A stretch of 5,214 nt of DNA from Candidatus Acetothermia bacterium (GTDB lineage Bacteria > Bipolaricaulota > Bipolaricaulia > Bipolaricaulales > Bipolaricaulaceae), in the NCBI GenBank assembly GCA_003551325.1, contig PUMK01000222.1:1-5214 (forward strand), in the 5' to 3' direction. This document shows positions 1-4,703 of this stretch, piece by piece (the first letter of the stretch is position 1; every line of letters begins with the position of its first letter). The notes beneath the pieces were generated by a model. The model worked only from the letters and a program-made list of their open reading frames with translations. It was not told the DNA's origin and did no database searches. The translations under genes were made by a program, and so were the position numbers.

Positions 1-76
1 AGCGGAGATCGGGCTCTCGCACAATGTTGGCGGCAACGGTCAGCACTCCGCTGTACACATCTTCAGCCGTTCGTAG
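1..76 (+). CDS. Thiolase-superfamily protein (SCP2-thiolase/lipid-transfer type), C-terminal end only
   Basis: Only the last 24 residues are in the window; the first complete codon starts at base 2 and the stop is TAG at 74-76. The visible tail contains GLSHNVGGNGQHSAVHIF. This matches the C-terminal glycine loop and last beta strand of thiolases of the SCP2-thiolase/lipid-transfer group, where an H-N-x-G-x-G type loop stands in place of the C-x-G motif of classical degradative thiolases. Such enzymes make or break a C-C bond next to a CoA thioester carbonyl in the cytoplasm. The neighbour supports the call: the next gene encodes a DUF35 protein, and DUF35 proteins are known partners of this kind of thiolase (archaeal acetoacetyl-CoA thiolase, BbsB, Ltp2). 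The Shine-Dalgarno of that gene begins inside this stop codon, so the two are probably translationally coupled. The nucleophilic Cys and the HxxF region lie upstream of the window, so activity cannot be judged. Confidence 0.75.
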   Translation, partial: AEIGLSHNVGGNGQHSAVHIFSRS

Positions 77-83
77 AGGAGGG
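75..83 (+). promoter_or_regulatory. Shine-Dalgarno for the DUF35 gene, overlapping the thiolase stop
   Basis: AGAGGAGGG contains a full AGGAGG at 77-82, five bases before the GTG at 88. It overlaps the last two bases of the thiolase TAG. It settles the GTG start, because no ATG lies in this frame between base 1 and 88. The overlap implies translational coupling and a fixed stoichiometry of the two proteins. Confidence 0.8.
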
Positions 84-87
84 CGAG

Positions 88-534
88 GTGGAGTTTCGGG
101 ACTTCAGTCTTCTGGTTCAGCACACCAAGGTTCGAGGTTTCGTTGACGGGCTTGAACGCGGGGAGCTCCTGGCTTCGAAGTGCACGAGATGTGGGGGGGT
201 TCAGTTCCCCCCCCGGAGCGACTGCCCCGACTGTCTGAGCGAGGGGTTCGATTGGGTCAGCGTCAACGGAAGCGGCCGACTGCTGACGTACACGTCGATC
301 AACGTCCCCCCGCGCCACTTCGCCCCCGATCTCTCCGGCAGAGCACCGTTCTCCTCGTACGCATACCATCCCGCACCCGTGGGGATCGTGGAGATGAAGA
401 GCGGGCTCCGTGTGATGGGGTGGATCTGCGGCGTCCCCGCTCAGGACATCTGCGTGGGGATGACGCTGGTGCCGCGCCCTGAGATCCTCGATGACGGACG
501 GGCGACGATCGTGTTGACCCATGAGGAGCGCTGA
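88..534 (+). CDS. DUF35 zinc-ribbon/OB-fold protein, thiolase or condensing-enzyme partner
   Basis: This 148-residue protein has the usual length and layout of the DUF35 family. An N-terminal helical stretch (about 8-28) is followed by a rubredoxin-like zinc ribbon with Cys32, Cys35, Cys46 and Cys49 (CTRCGG and CPDC), including the family's F-P-P-R between the knuckles. An OB-fold follows from about 55 to 130, with G-S-G-R-L-L-T-Y-T-S at 61-70 and the strand pair P-V-G-I-V-E then L-R-V-M-G-W. Family members have no known catalysis of their own. They bind thiolase-superfamily enzymes and help form the CoA/acyl-CoA site, as in the archaeal thiolase/HMG-CoA synthase complex, BbsA-BbsB and ChsH2-Ltp2. 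All four zinc ligands are present. The gene lies between a thiolase and a KAS III-like gene (gaps of 11 and 6 bases), so it could bridge both. The GTG start is fixed by a strong Shine-Dalgarno. A run of seven G and a run of eight C within the zinc-ribbon codons form a perfect hairpin. Confidence 0.9.
   Translation: MEFRDFSLLVQHTKVRGFVDGLERGELLASKCTRCGGVQFPPRSDCPDCLSEGFDWVSVNGSGRLLTYTSINVPPRHFAPDLSGRAPFSSYAYHPAPVGIVEMKSGLRVMGWICGVPAQDICVGMTLVPRPEILDDGRATIVLTHEER
193..213 (+). repeat. Perfect 7-bp all-G:C inverted repeat inside the DUF35 coding region
   Basis: Seven G (193-199), a seven-base spacer TTCAGTT (200-206) and a run of C (207-214, seven of which pair) form a perfect G:C stem. It lies in the codons for Cys-Gly-Gly-Val-Gln-Phe-Pro-Pro-Arg of the zinc ribbon. 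The protein motif explains Gly and Pro codons but not the uniform choice of GGG and CCC. The mRNA hairpin would be stable, and both homopolymers are possible slippage sites. No U tract follows, so it is not an intrinsic terminator. Confidence 0.75.
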
Positions 535-540
535 TCACCG

Positions 541-1560
541 ATGACCATCCGCAGCAAAGCAGCAACGATCTCGGGTGTTGGGATGTACCTTCCTGAGGAG
601 CGGATCAGCAATGCCGAGCTGGCTGAGATCATGGCGTACGATGTGGAAGGCTACCTTGCCGATAAGGGAATCGGCGTGCGCTTCCGTGCTGCTCCCGATG
701 AGGCGACCTCGGACATGGCTGTGCGTGCGGCGAAGCGCGCGTTGGAGCAGGCCGAGCTTCGTCCCGATGATGTGGACCTGATCATCCTCGCCACGGACAC
801 TCCCGATTTCGTGAGTCCGCCCACGTCGGCCGTGATTCAGCACAAGCTCGGCGCTAAGAACGCTGGCGTGTTTGACATCAACGCCGCTTGCACGGACGAG
901 ACGATCGCCCTGGCGATTGGTGCGCATTACATCATGCTCGAGCCCGGTGTGAAGAACGTTGTGGTGGTCGGCGCTTACGGGATGACCAAGTGGCTCGATT
1001 GGAGACCCTACTCGGACTCCACATCCAAGGTGCTGTCCATGTTGTTCAGCGACGGAGCGGGCGCGGTGGTACTGTCTCCTTCTCATGAGGCGGGGTATCT
1101 CTCGTCCAAGATGTTGACAGAGGGCAGCTATTGGGACACATACGGCATCTACATGGGGACGGCCAAACCCCCGACGCCGGAGATGATCGAGGCACGCCAG
1201 CACTGCTTGAGGTTTCACGAAAATGGACACCGTGTTCCTGCGGACTTCAACACCGCTCGGTGGCCAGGGCTTCTCCGGGAGACGCTGGAAGTGGTGGATC
1301 AGGCCCCCCAGGATCTTGGGCTCGTCCTGATGAACCAGGTGGATAAGGCCGCAGTGAGCGTGACGTTGGAGAGCTTGGGGCTATCGATGGACAGGACGCA
1401 CTGGGTGGCCGATCGGTTTGGCTATGCAGGGTCGGCTTCCGTGTTCATGGCGCTGTATGACGCGCTTGAGAAGGGGCGCGTGAGCGCTGGAGATCTTGTA
1501 GCGTTCTGCACATCGGGTGCTGGTTTTGTGTTGTCGACCGCGTTGTTCCGCTGGGTCTAG
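541..1560 (+). CDS. KAS III/HMG-CoA-synthase-like condensing enzyme homologue with non-canonical active site
   Basis: The 339-residue protein matches the FabH/HMG-CoA synthase branch of the thiolase superfamily along its full length. The N-terminal strand and G-V-G-M-Y-L-P-E are at 12-19, the conserved G-I-x-x-R region is at 43-48, and the nucleophile Cys117 lies in FDINAACTDE. D-G-A-G-A-V-V-L is at 171-178, and the C-terminal G-A-G-F is at 326-329. Aligned with FabH, the P-H-Q-A-N motif reads M-N-Q-V-D (264-268), so the catalytic His is Asn265. The H-G-N-T-S motif reads F-G-Y-A-G (293-297), so the catalytic Asn is Tyr295. Asp119 and Glu120 follow the Cys, where FabH has Gly-Phe. FabH enzymes condense acyl-CoA with malonyl-ACP, and HMG-CoA synthase joins acetyl-CoA to acetoacetyl-CoA; both use the missing His. 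Chemistry here may be acyl transfer, non-decarboxylative condensation, or a structural role beside DUF35. The start is the ATG six bases after the previous stop, with AGGAG at 524-528 at a long spacing of 12 bases; it preserves the first core strand. The fold is certain, the exact reaction is not. Confidence 0.85.
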   Translation: MTIRSKAATISGVGMYLPEERISNAELAEIMAYDVEGYLADKGIGVRFRAAPDEATSDMAVRAAKRALEQAELRPDDVDLIILATDTPDFVSPPTSAVIQHKLGAKNAGVFDINAACTDETIALAIGAHYIMLEPGVKNVVVVGAYGMTKWLDWRPYSDSTSKVLSMLFSDGAGAVVLSPSHEAGYLSSKMLTEGSYWDTYGIYMGTAKPPTPEMIEARQHCLRFHENGHRVPADFNTARWPGLLRETLEVVDQAPQDLGLVLMNQVDKAAVSVTLESLGLSMDRTHWVADRFGYAGSASVFMALYDALEKGRVSAGDLVAFCTSGAGFVLSTALFRWV

Positions 1561-1566
1561 GGAGGT
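1560..1566 (+). promoter_or_regulatory. Shine-Dalgarno for the first SDR gene
   Basis: GGGAGGT begins at the last base of the preceding TAG and ends four bases before the ATG at 1571. It selects this start over an in-frame ATG at 1517, which would add 18 residues encoded within the 3' end of the previous gene and ahead of the usual first strand of the Rossmann fold. Confidence 0.75.
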
Positions 1567-1570
1567 GCGT

Positions 1571-2308
1571 ATGCGTCTAGCCGGCAAGGTCATCATCGTC
1601 ACCGGAGCTGCTCGGGGCATCGGAAGAGAGGCCGCCATCCTGTTCGCGCAGGAAGGGGCGAGCGTTGCCCTGGTGGATGTGGATCAGGGCGGCGAGGAGG
1701 TTGCCGCCGAGATCAGGGGGACGGGCGGCAACGCACATTTCTTCCAGACGGACATCACGGACCGGGATGGTTGTCAGGGCCTCGTGGGTTCGGCCCTGGC
1801 GGCTTTCGGCCGTATCGATGTGCTGGTCAACAACGCCGGAATTGTCCGTGACGGTCAGTTGGTGAAGCTCTCCGAGGCGGACTTCGACGCCGTCGTCAAC
1901 GTCAATCTCAAGGGCACGTTCAACATGACGCAGGCCGTTGCTCCGCACATGGTGGAACGTGGCACGGGGTCGATCATCAACGTGTCTTCGGTTGTCGGCC
2001 TCCACGGCAACTTCGGCCAGACGAACTACGCGGCGACCAAGGCAGGCGTGGTGGGGATGACGAAGGTCTGGGCGCGAGAGCTGGGCAAGAAGGGAATCAA
2101 CGTCAACGCGGTTGCGCCGGGGTTCATCCAAACGGAGATGACGGAGAGCGTTCCGGAGAAGGTGCTGGAGATGATGCGGTCCAAGACGCCGCTTGGTCGT
2201 TTGGGAACAGCTCGCGACATCGCCAATGCCTTCTTGTTCTTGGCATCTGAGGAGGCTGCGTACGTCCACGGTGCGGTGATCAGTGTCGACGGCGGGTTGA
2301 TCACCTAG
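1571..2308 (+). CDS. FabG-like short-chain dehydrogenase, probable NAD-dependent 3-hydroxyacyl(-CoA) dehydrogenase
   Basis: This 245-residue classical SDR is very close in layout to FabG. The nucleotide-binding motif T-G-A-A-R-G-I-G is at 11-18. Asp36 ends the second strand (LVDVD), which in this family favours NAD(H) over NADP(H). N-N-A-G is at 87-90 and the structural Asn112 is in N-V-N-L-K-G. Catalytic Ser140, Tyr153 and Lys157 sit in I-N-V-S-S-V-V-G and N-Y-A-A-T-K, P-G is at 183-184, and the C-terminal V-D-G-G is at 239-242. It should interconvert a 3-oxoacyl and a 3-hydroxyacyl thioester in the cytoplasm. The Asp36 signature and the acyl-CoA neighbours, with no acyl carrier protein gene, suggest a catabolic or CoA-linked role rather than fatty-acid synthesis; this is inference. 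The ATG lies 10 bases after the previous stop. The family call is very secure, the substrate is unknown. Confidence 0.92.
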   Translation: MRLAGKVIIVTGAARGIGREAAILFAQEGASVALVDVDQGGEEVAAEIRGTGGNAHFFQTDITDRDGCQGLVGSALAAFGRIDVLVNNAGIVRDGQLVKLSEADFDAVVNVNLKGTFNMTQAVAPHMVERGTGSIINVSSVVGLHGNFGQTNYAATKAGVVGMTKVWARELGKKGINVNAVAPGFIQTEMTESVPEKVLEMMRSKTPLGRLGTARDIANAFLFLASEEAAYVHGAVISVDGGLIT

Positions 2309-2309
2309 T

Positions 2310-2328
2310 TGTTCTTGAGGTGAGAACA
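2310..2328 (+). promoter_or_regulatory. Inverted repeat around the Shine-Dalgarno of the second SDR gene
   Basis: In the 23-base gap between the first two SDR genes, TGTTCT (2310-2315) and AGAACA (2323-2328) are perfect inverted repeats with a seven-base loop. The ribosome-binding sequence GAGGTGA (2317-2323) sits almost wholly in the loop, eight bases before the ATG at 2332. In mRNA this would present the site in a small hairpin. The stem is short and AT-rich, so any effect may be weak. There is no following U tract, so it is not a terminator. Confidence 0.45.
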
Positions 2329-2331
2329 GGG

Positions 2332-3084
2332 ATGCACGCACAGCTTGACGGGCAGGTGGTGATCGTCACGGGGGCCAGCTCGGGAATTGGTGCTGCGTTG
2401 GCGCGCGTTTGCTCTGTGCGTGGGGCGCGCGTCGTGCTTGCTGCGCGGCGTGCTGACCGCCTGGCTGAGGTTGCGGCTCTGTGCGAGGGGGAGCCTGACT
2501 GCGTGCCTTGCGATGTGACCCGTGCCGAAGACCGTCGGTGTTTGGTTGATGCTGTGCTTTCGCGTCATGGGCGCATCGATGTGCTTGTGAACAACGCGGG
2601 GATCGCCCTGTACGGGTCGCTCGAGGAAACCACAGAGGCGGGTCTTCGGCATATGTTTGAGGTGAACTTCTTCGCTGTCTTCTTGATGGCGCAAGCGGTA
2701 CTCCCCGCGATGAGGAACGTCGGTGGGGGAACGATCGTGAACGTGGCTTCCACAGGAGGGTTGCTCGCCCACACCACCGCTGTCTCGGCCTATCTTGCGG
2801 CAAAGCACGCCGTCGTTGGAATGAGCAGGGGGTTGCTACGCGATCTCGATGGGACGGGCATCTCCGTACAGGTGGTGTGTCCGCACCTCACGGACACCGA
2901 CTTTTTCGAGGTAGGTATTGGGGCCGCGAGGATGAGCGAAGCTGTCCAGGCAGTACGCGGCAAGATGGACACGCCCGAAGAGGTGGCGGAAGGGATTGCC
3001 AACCAGATCGGCGCTGGTCCGTTCGTCGTGTTCCCGACACAACGATCCGAGGCTGCGTACACGCGGCTCAAGGAGCGGTCGTGA
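2332..3084 (+). CDS. Short-chain dehydrogenase/reductase, probably NADP(H)-dependent
   Basis: This 250-residue classical SDR has T-G-A-S-S-G-I-G at 13-20 and N-N-A-G at 87-90. It also has Asn112, Ser140 (V-N-V-A-S-T), Tyr154 and Lys158 (Y-L-A-A-K). The second strand ends in A-A-R-R (Arg39, Arg40), a basic pair that in this family marks NADP(H) preference, unlike the SDRs on either side. The usual P-G after the sixth strand is P-H (Pro184, His185). The C terminus lacks the D-G-G seen in FabG-type proteins and ends in a charged tail, so this is a different SDR subgroup. It oxidises or reduces a carbonyl/alcohol, with unknown substrate. The ATG at 2332 is placed by GAGGTGA eight bases upstream. 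An in-frame GTG at 2320 lies inside that Shine-Dalgarno and is unlikely. Its stop overlaps the next gene by four bases. Confidence 0.9.
   Translation: MHAQLDGQVVIVTGASSGIGAALARVCSVRGARVVLAARRADRLAEVAALCEGEPDCVPCDVTRAEDRRCLVDAVLSRHGRIDVLVNNAGIALYGSLEETTEAGLRHMFEVNFFAVFLMAQAVLPAMRNVGGGTIVNVASTGGLLAHTTAVSAYLAAKHAVVGMSRGLLRDLDGTGISVQVVCPHLTDTDFFEVGIGAARMSEAVQAVRGKMDTPEEVAEGIANQIGAGPFVVFPTQRSEAAYTRLKERS
3070..3075 (+). promoter_or_regulatory. Shine-Dalgarno fixing the GTG start of the third SDR gene
   Basis: AAGGAG lies five bases before GTG at 3081, and this GTG overlaps the previous TGA as GTGA (3081-3084). This is the classic four-base overlap of translationally coupled genes. An ATG further upstream in this frame (2877) would bury about 200 bases in the preceding gene and add a non-SDR N terminus. 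Confidence 0.8.
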
Positions 3085-3851
3085 CCCGGTCAGCACAAGG
3101 CGCAGAGCGGTATGCGTGCCGGAGGGCCCTTGTCGTTGGTGGTGGATCGGGTATCGGTCGGGCTGTTGCTGAGCTTCTGGGACAGAAGGGTGTCACCGTT
3201 GCCGTGGCCGATGTGGCCGAGGATCGCGCTTCCCACGTTGCACGCGGTATCGGTCAGCGTGGGGGCACAGCGAGCGCGCACCGGGTGGATGTCAGCGACG
3301 CACGTGCGGTGACACGCCTGTTCGCCGCCCTGCGGGGGCAGTGGACAGCCTTGGATCTGCTCGTCAACTGCTTCGGGATCCTCGGCGAGACAGCGTTCAT
3401 CGAGGATTTGGAGGATGCTGCTTGGGACCGTATGCTGGCGGTGAACCTGACCGGGGTGTTCTACTGCTGCCGTGAAGGCGTACGTTGGATGAAGGAGCAC
3501 CACGGCGGTCGCATCGTCAACTTCGGTTCGGTGGCTGCGTTGATGCCGACCCCGGGAGCGCTTCACTACAGCACGAGCAAGGCGGGTGTGGTGCAGTTGA
3601 GCAAGACACTGGCCCGTGAGGTTGCCCGGTACAACATCCGCGTCAATGTCGTCGCACCCGGGTATGTCGAGACGCCGATGCTGGAGGCGATGAACGAGGA
3701 CTTCAGGCAGCAGATTCTGCGGAGAACCCCGCTGAAGCGGTTTGCCTCACCCGAGGAAATCGCTGCCCTCGTCCACTATCTGGCGTGTCCGGAGGCGGAC
3801 TTCTTCACGGGTCAGGTACTGAGCCCGAACGGCGGGTTGGTGATCGCGTAA
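3081..3851 (+). CDS. Short-chain dehydrogenase/reductase with variant cofactor motifs, probably NAD-dependent
   Basis: This is a 256-residue classical SDR. The glycine motif reads V-G-G-G-S-G-I-G at 19-26, with Gly20 where Thr is normal. Asp44 ends the second strand (AVADVAED), favouring NAD(H). The usual N-N-A-G is N-C-F-G (96-99). The catalytic set is complete: Asn122 (V-N-L-T-G), Ser150 (N-F-G-S-V-A-A), Tyr163 and Lys167 (Y-S-T-S-K). P-G is at 193-194, and the C-terminal S-P-N-G-G resembles the D-G-G of FabG-type enzymes. It is therefore likely an active oxidoreductase on a hydroxy- or oxo-acyl substrate, a separate step from the other two SDRs or a different chain-length or stereo-specificity. 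About 14 residues precede the first strand, a little more than in its neighbours. The start is GTG in a GTGA overlap with the previous gene. Confidence 0.9.
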   Translation: MTRSAQGAERYACRRALVVGGGSGIGRAVAELLGQKGVTVAVADVAEDRASHVARGIGQRGGTASAHRVDVSDARAVTRLFAALRGQWTALDLLVNCFGILGETAFIEDLEDAAWDRMLAVNLTGVFYCCREGVRWMKEHHGGRIVNFGSVAALMPTPGALHYSTSKAGVVQLSKTLAREVARYNIRVNVVAPGYVETPMLEAMNEDFRQQILRRTPLKRFASPEEIAALVHYLACPEADFFTGQVLSPNGGLVIA

Positions 3852-3865
3852 GTGCGGGCGCACAT

Positions 3866-3873
3866 GGAGGAGG
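3866..3873 (+). promoter_or_regulatory. Shine-Dalgarno for the enoyl-CoA hydratase gene
   Basis: GGAGGAGG ends eight bases before the ATG at 3882. It favours this start over the in-frame GTG at 3852 and ATG at 3864, which lie upstream of or at the ribosome-binding sequence itself and would add residues not expected in crotonases. Confidence 0.8.
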
Positions 3874-3881
3874 GCGCATCG

Positions 3882-4703
3882 ATGAACAGGTTCCCGAACC
3901 TCATGGTGCGGGAAGAGCACGACGCCTGTTGGGTCAGCATCAACCGGCCCGGCGACCGTAATGCACTGGACTCCCAGACGATGGACGCGCTGATGGGCCA
4001 GCTGGAAGCTGCCGAGCAAGCCGGCTCGCGCGCGATCGTGTACCAAGGAAGCGGAGAGAGCCACTTCATCGGAGGCGCTGACGGGGTCGAGATGTACGAG
4101 CTGGATCCTGAGGGAGCGCGCGCCTTTTCCTCACGGATTCAGGAACTGTTCAACACAATGGAACGGAGTCCGCTCCTGCTCCTGGCTGCGATCGACGGAC
4201 TGTGTTTTGGGGGTGGATTGGAATTCGCACTGGCCTGCGACCTTCGCGTAGCCACAGACAGGGCCCGGCTCGGTCTTCCTGAGGTGAAACTGGGGATCAT
4301 CCCCGGAGGCGGGGGAACGCAGCGCCTGCCGCGGGTGGTGGGATTTGGTCGGGCAGTGGAGATGGTGCTCGGAGGGAGGCTGTCCACCGCAGACGAAGCC
4401 CTCAAGGTTGGCCTCGTTCACGCGGTAGTGCCGCCGTCCGAGCTCGTACCTTGGGTCCAAGACAGGGTTTGCCGTGCGGCGGTGTTGCCCGCGTTCGCCT
4501 TCGCTGCAGCCAAACGGGCCCTCTACGCGGCGCGAAGCCTGCCTCTTGATGAGGGGCTGGAGGTGGAGGCGGACGCCTTCGCGGGGTGTTTTGCGGAATC
4601 CTACTTCGCCGACCGCGTGCGTGAGCAGTTGCGCGATGGGCGCCTGGTGACGACGCGGGATCCATCGACCGAACGAAAGGAAGGTCGGTATGGCGACCTT
4701 TAG
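3882..4703 (+). CDS. Enoyl-CoA hydratase/isomerase family protein (crotonase)
   Basis: The 273-residue protein is a crotonase. The N-terminal strand and N-R-P-G-D-R-N-A-L-D are at 21-30, the usual N-R-P-x-x-x-N-A-L signature. The first oxyanion-hole loop reads H-F-I-G-G-A-D at 61-67, a variant of F-x-A-G-A-D. The second lies in I-D-G-L-C-F-G-G-G-L-E at 104-114. Glu114 and Glu134 (G-L-P-E-V-K-L-G) occupy the places of the two catalytic glutamates of rat mitochondrial enoyl-CoA hydratase, and G-G-G-G-T-Q-R-L-P-R follows at 142-151. With both Glu present, syn-hydration of a 2-enoyl-CoA to a 3-hydroxyacyl-CoA is the best guess. Crotonases also include isomerases, ring hydrolases and C-C lyases, so the substrate stays open. 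It would supply the hydroxyacyl-CoA for the SDRs just upstream. The charged C-terminal tail (about 258-273) overlaps the ribosome-binding site and start of the next gene by 14 coding bases. The 30-base gap before it is the widest in the operon. Confidence 0.92.
   Translation: MNRFPNLMVREEHDACWVSINRPGDRNALDSQTMDALMGQLEAAEQAGSRAIVYQGSGESHFIGGADGVEMYELDPEGARAFSSRIQELFNTMERSPLLLLAAIDGLCFGGGLEFALACDLRVATDRARLGLPEVKLGIIPGGGGTQRLPRVVGFGRAVEMVLGGRLSTADEALKVGLVHAVVPPSELVPWVQDRVCRAAVLPAFAFAAAKRALYAARSLPLDEGLEVEADAFAGCFAESYFADRVREQLRDGRLVTTRDPSTERKEGRYGDL
4676..4684 (+). promoter_or_regulatory. Shine-Dalgarno for the alpha/beta hydrolase, inside the hydratase gene
   Basis: AAAGGAAGG lies five bases before the ATG at 4690, within the last codons of the crotonase gene. 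It supports a start that overlaps the crotonase stop by 14 bases. Confidence 0.7.

Noticed and set aside
193..214. G:C hairpin as a terminator or a frameshift lesion
   Set aside because: No U tract follows it, it lies inside a continuous frame, and the protein has the full zinc ribbon and OB-fold on both sides, so neither termination nor a broken gene is supported.
535..1230. Minus-strand open frame (231 codons) opposite the KAS III-like gene
   Set aside because: It is a shadow of a well-supported + strand gene, with no fold motifs and no sensible neighbour arrangement.
1517..1570. Upstream in-frame ATG at 1517 for the first SDR
   Set aside because: The added 18 residues lie within the end of the KAS III-like gene, and a strong Shine-Dalgarno points to 1571.
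1577..2341. Long open frame on the minus strand (254 codons) opposite the first SDR gene
   Set aside because: It lies wholly opposite a certain SDR gene. The translation is rich in His and Arg, has no recognisable motif, and is what a GC-rich coding strand produces on its complement.
2401..2432. Repeated GCGCGCGT (2401-2408 and 2425-2432) as a regulatory repeat
   Set aside because: Both copies encode Ala-Arg-Val in the SDR Rossmann fold; alternating GC codons in a GC-rich gene explain them.
2305..2808. Minus-strand open frame (167 codons) opposite the second SDR gene
   Set aside because: It is antisense to a gene with complete SDR motifs and its composition is typical of an antisense frame.
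2877..3080. Upstream in-frame extension of the third SDR to an ATG at 2877
   Set aside because: It would overlap the second SDR by about 200 bases and give an N terminus unlike any SDR. The GTG at 3081 has an AAGGAG and a four-base coupled overlap.
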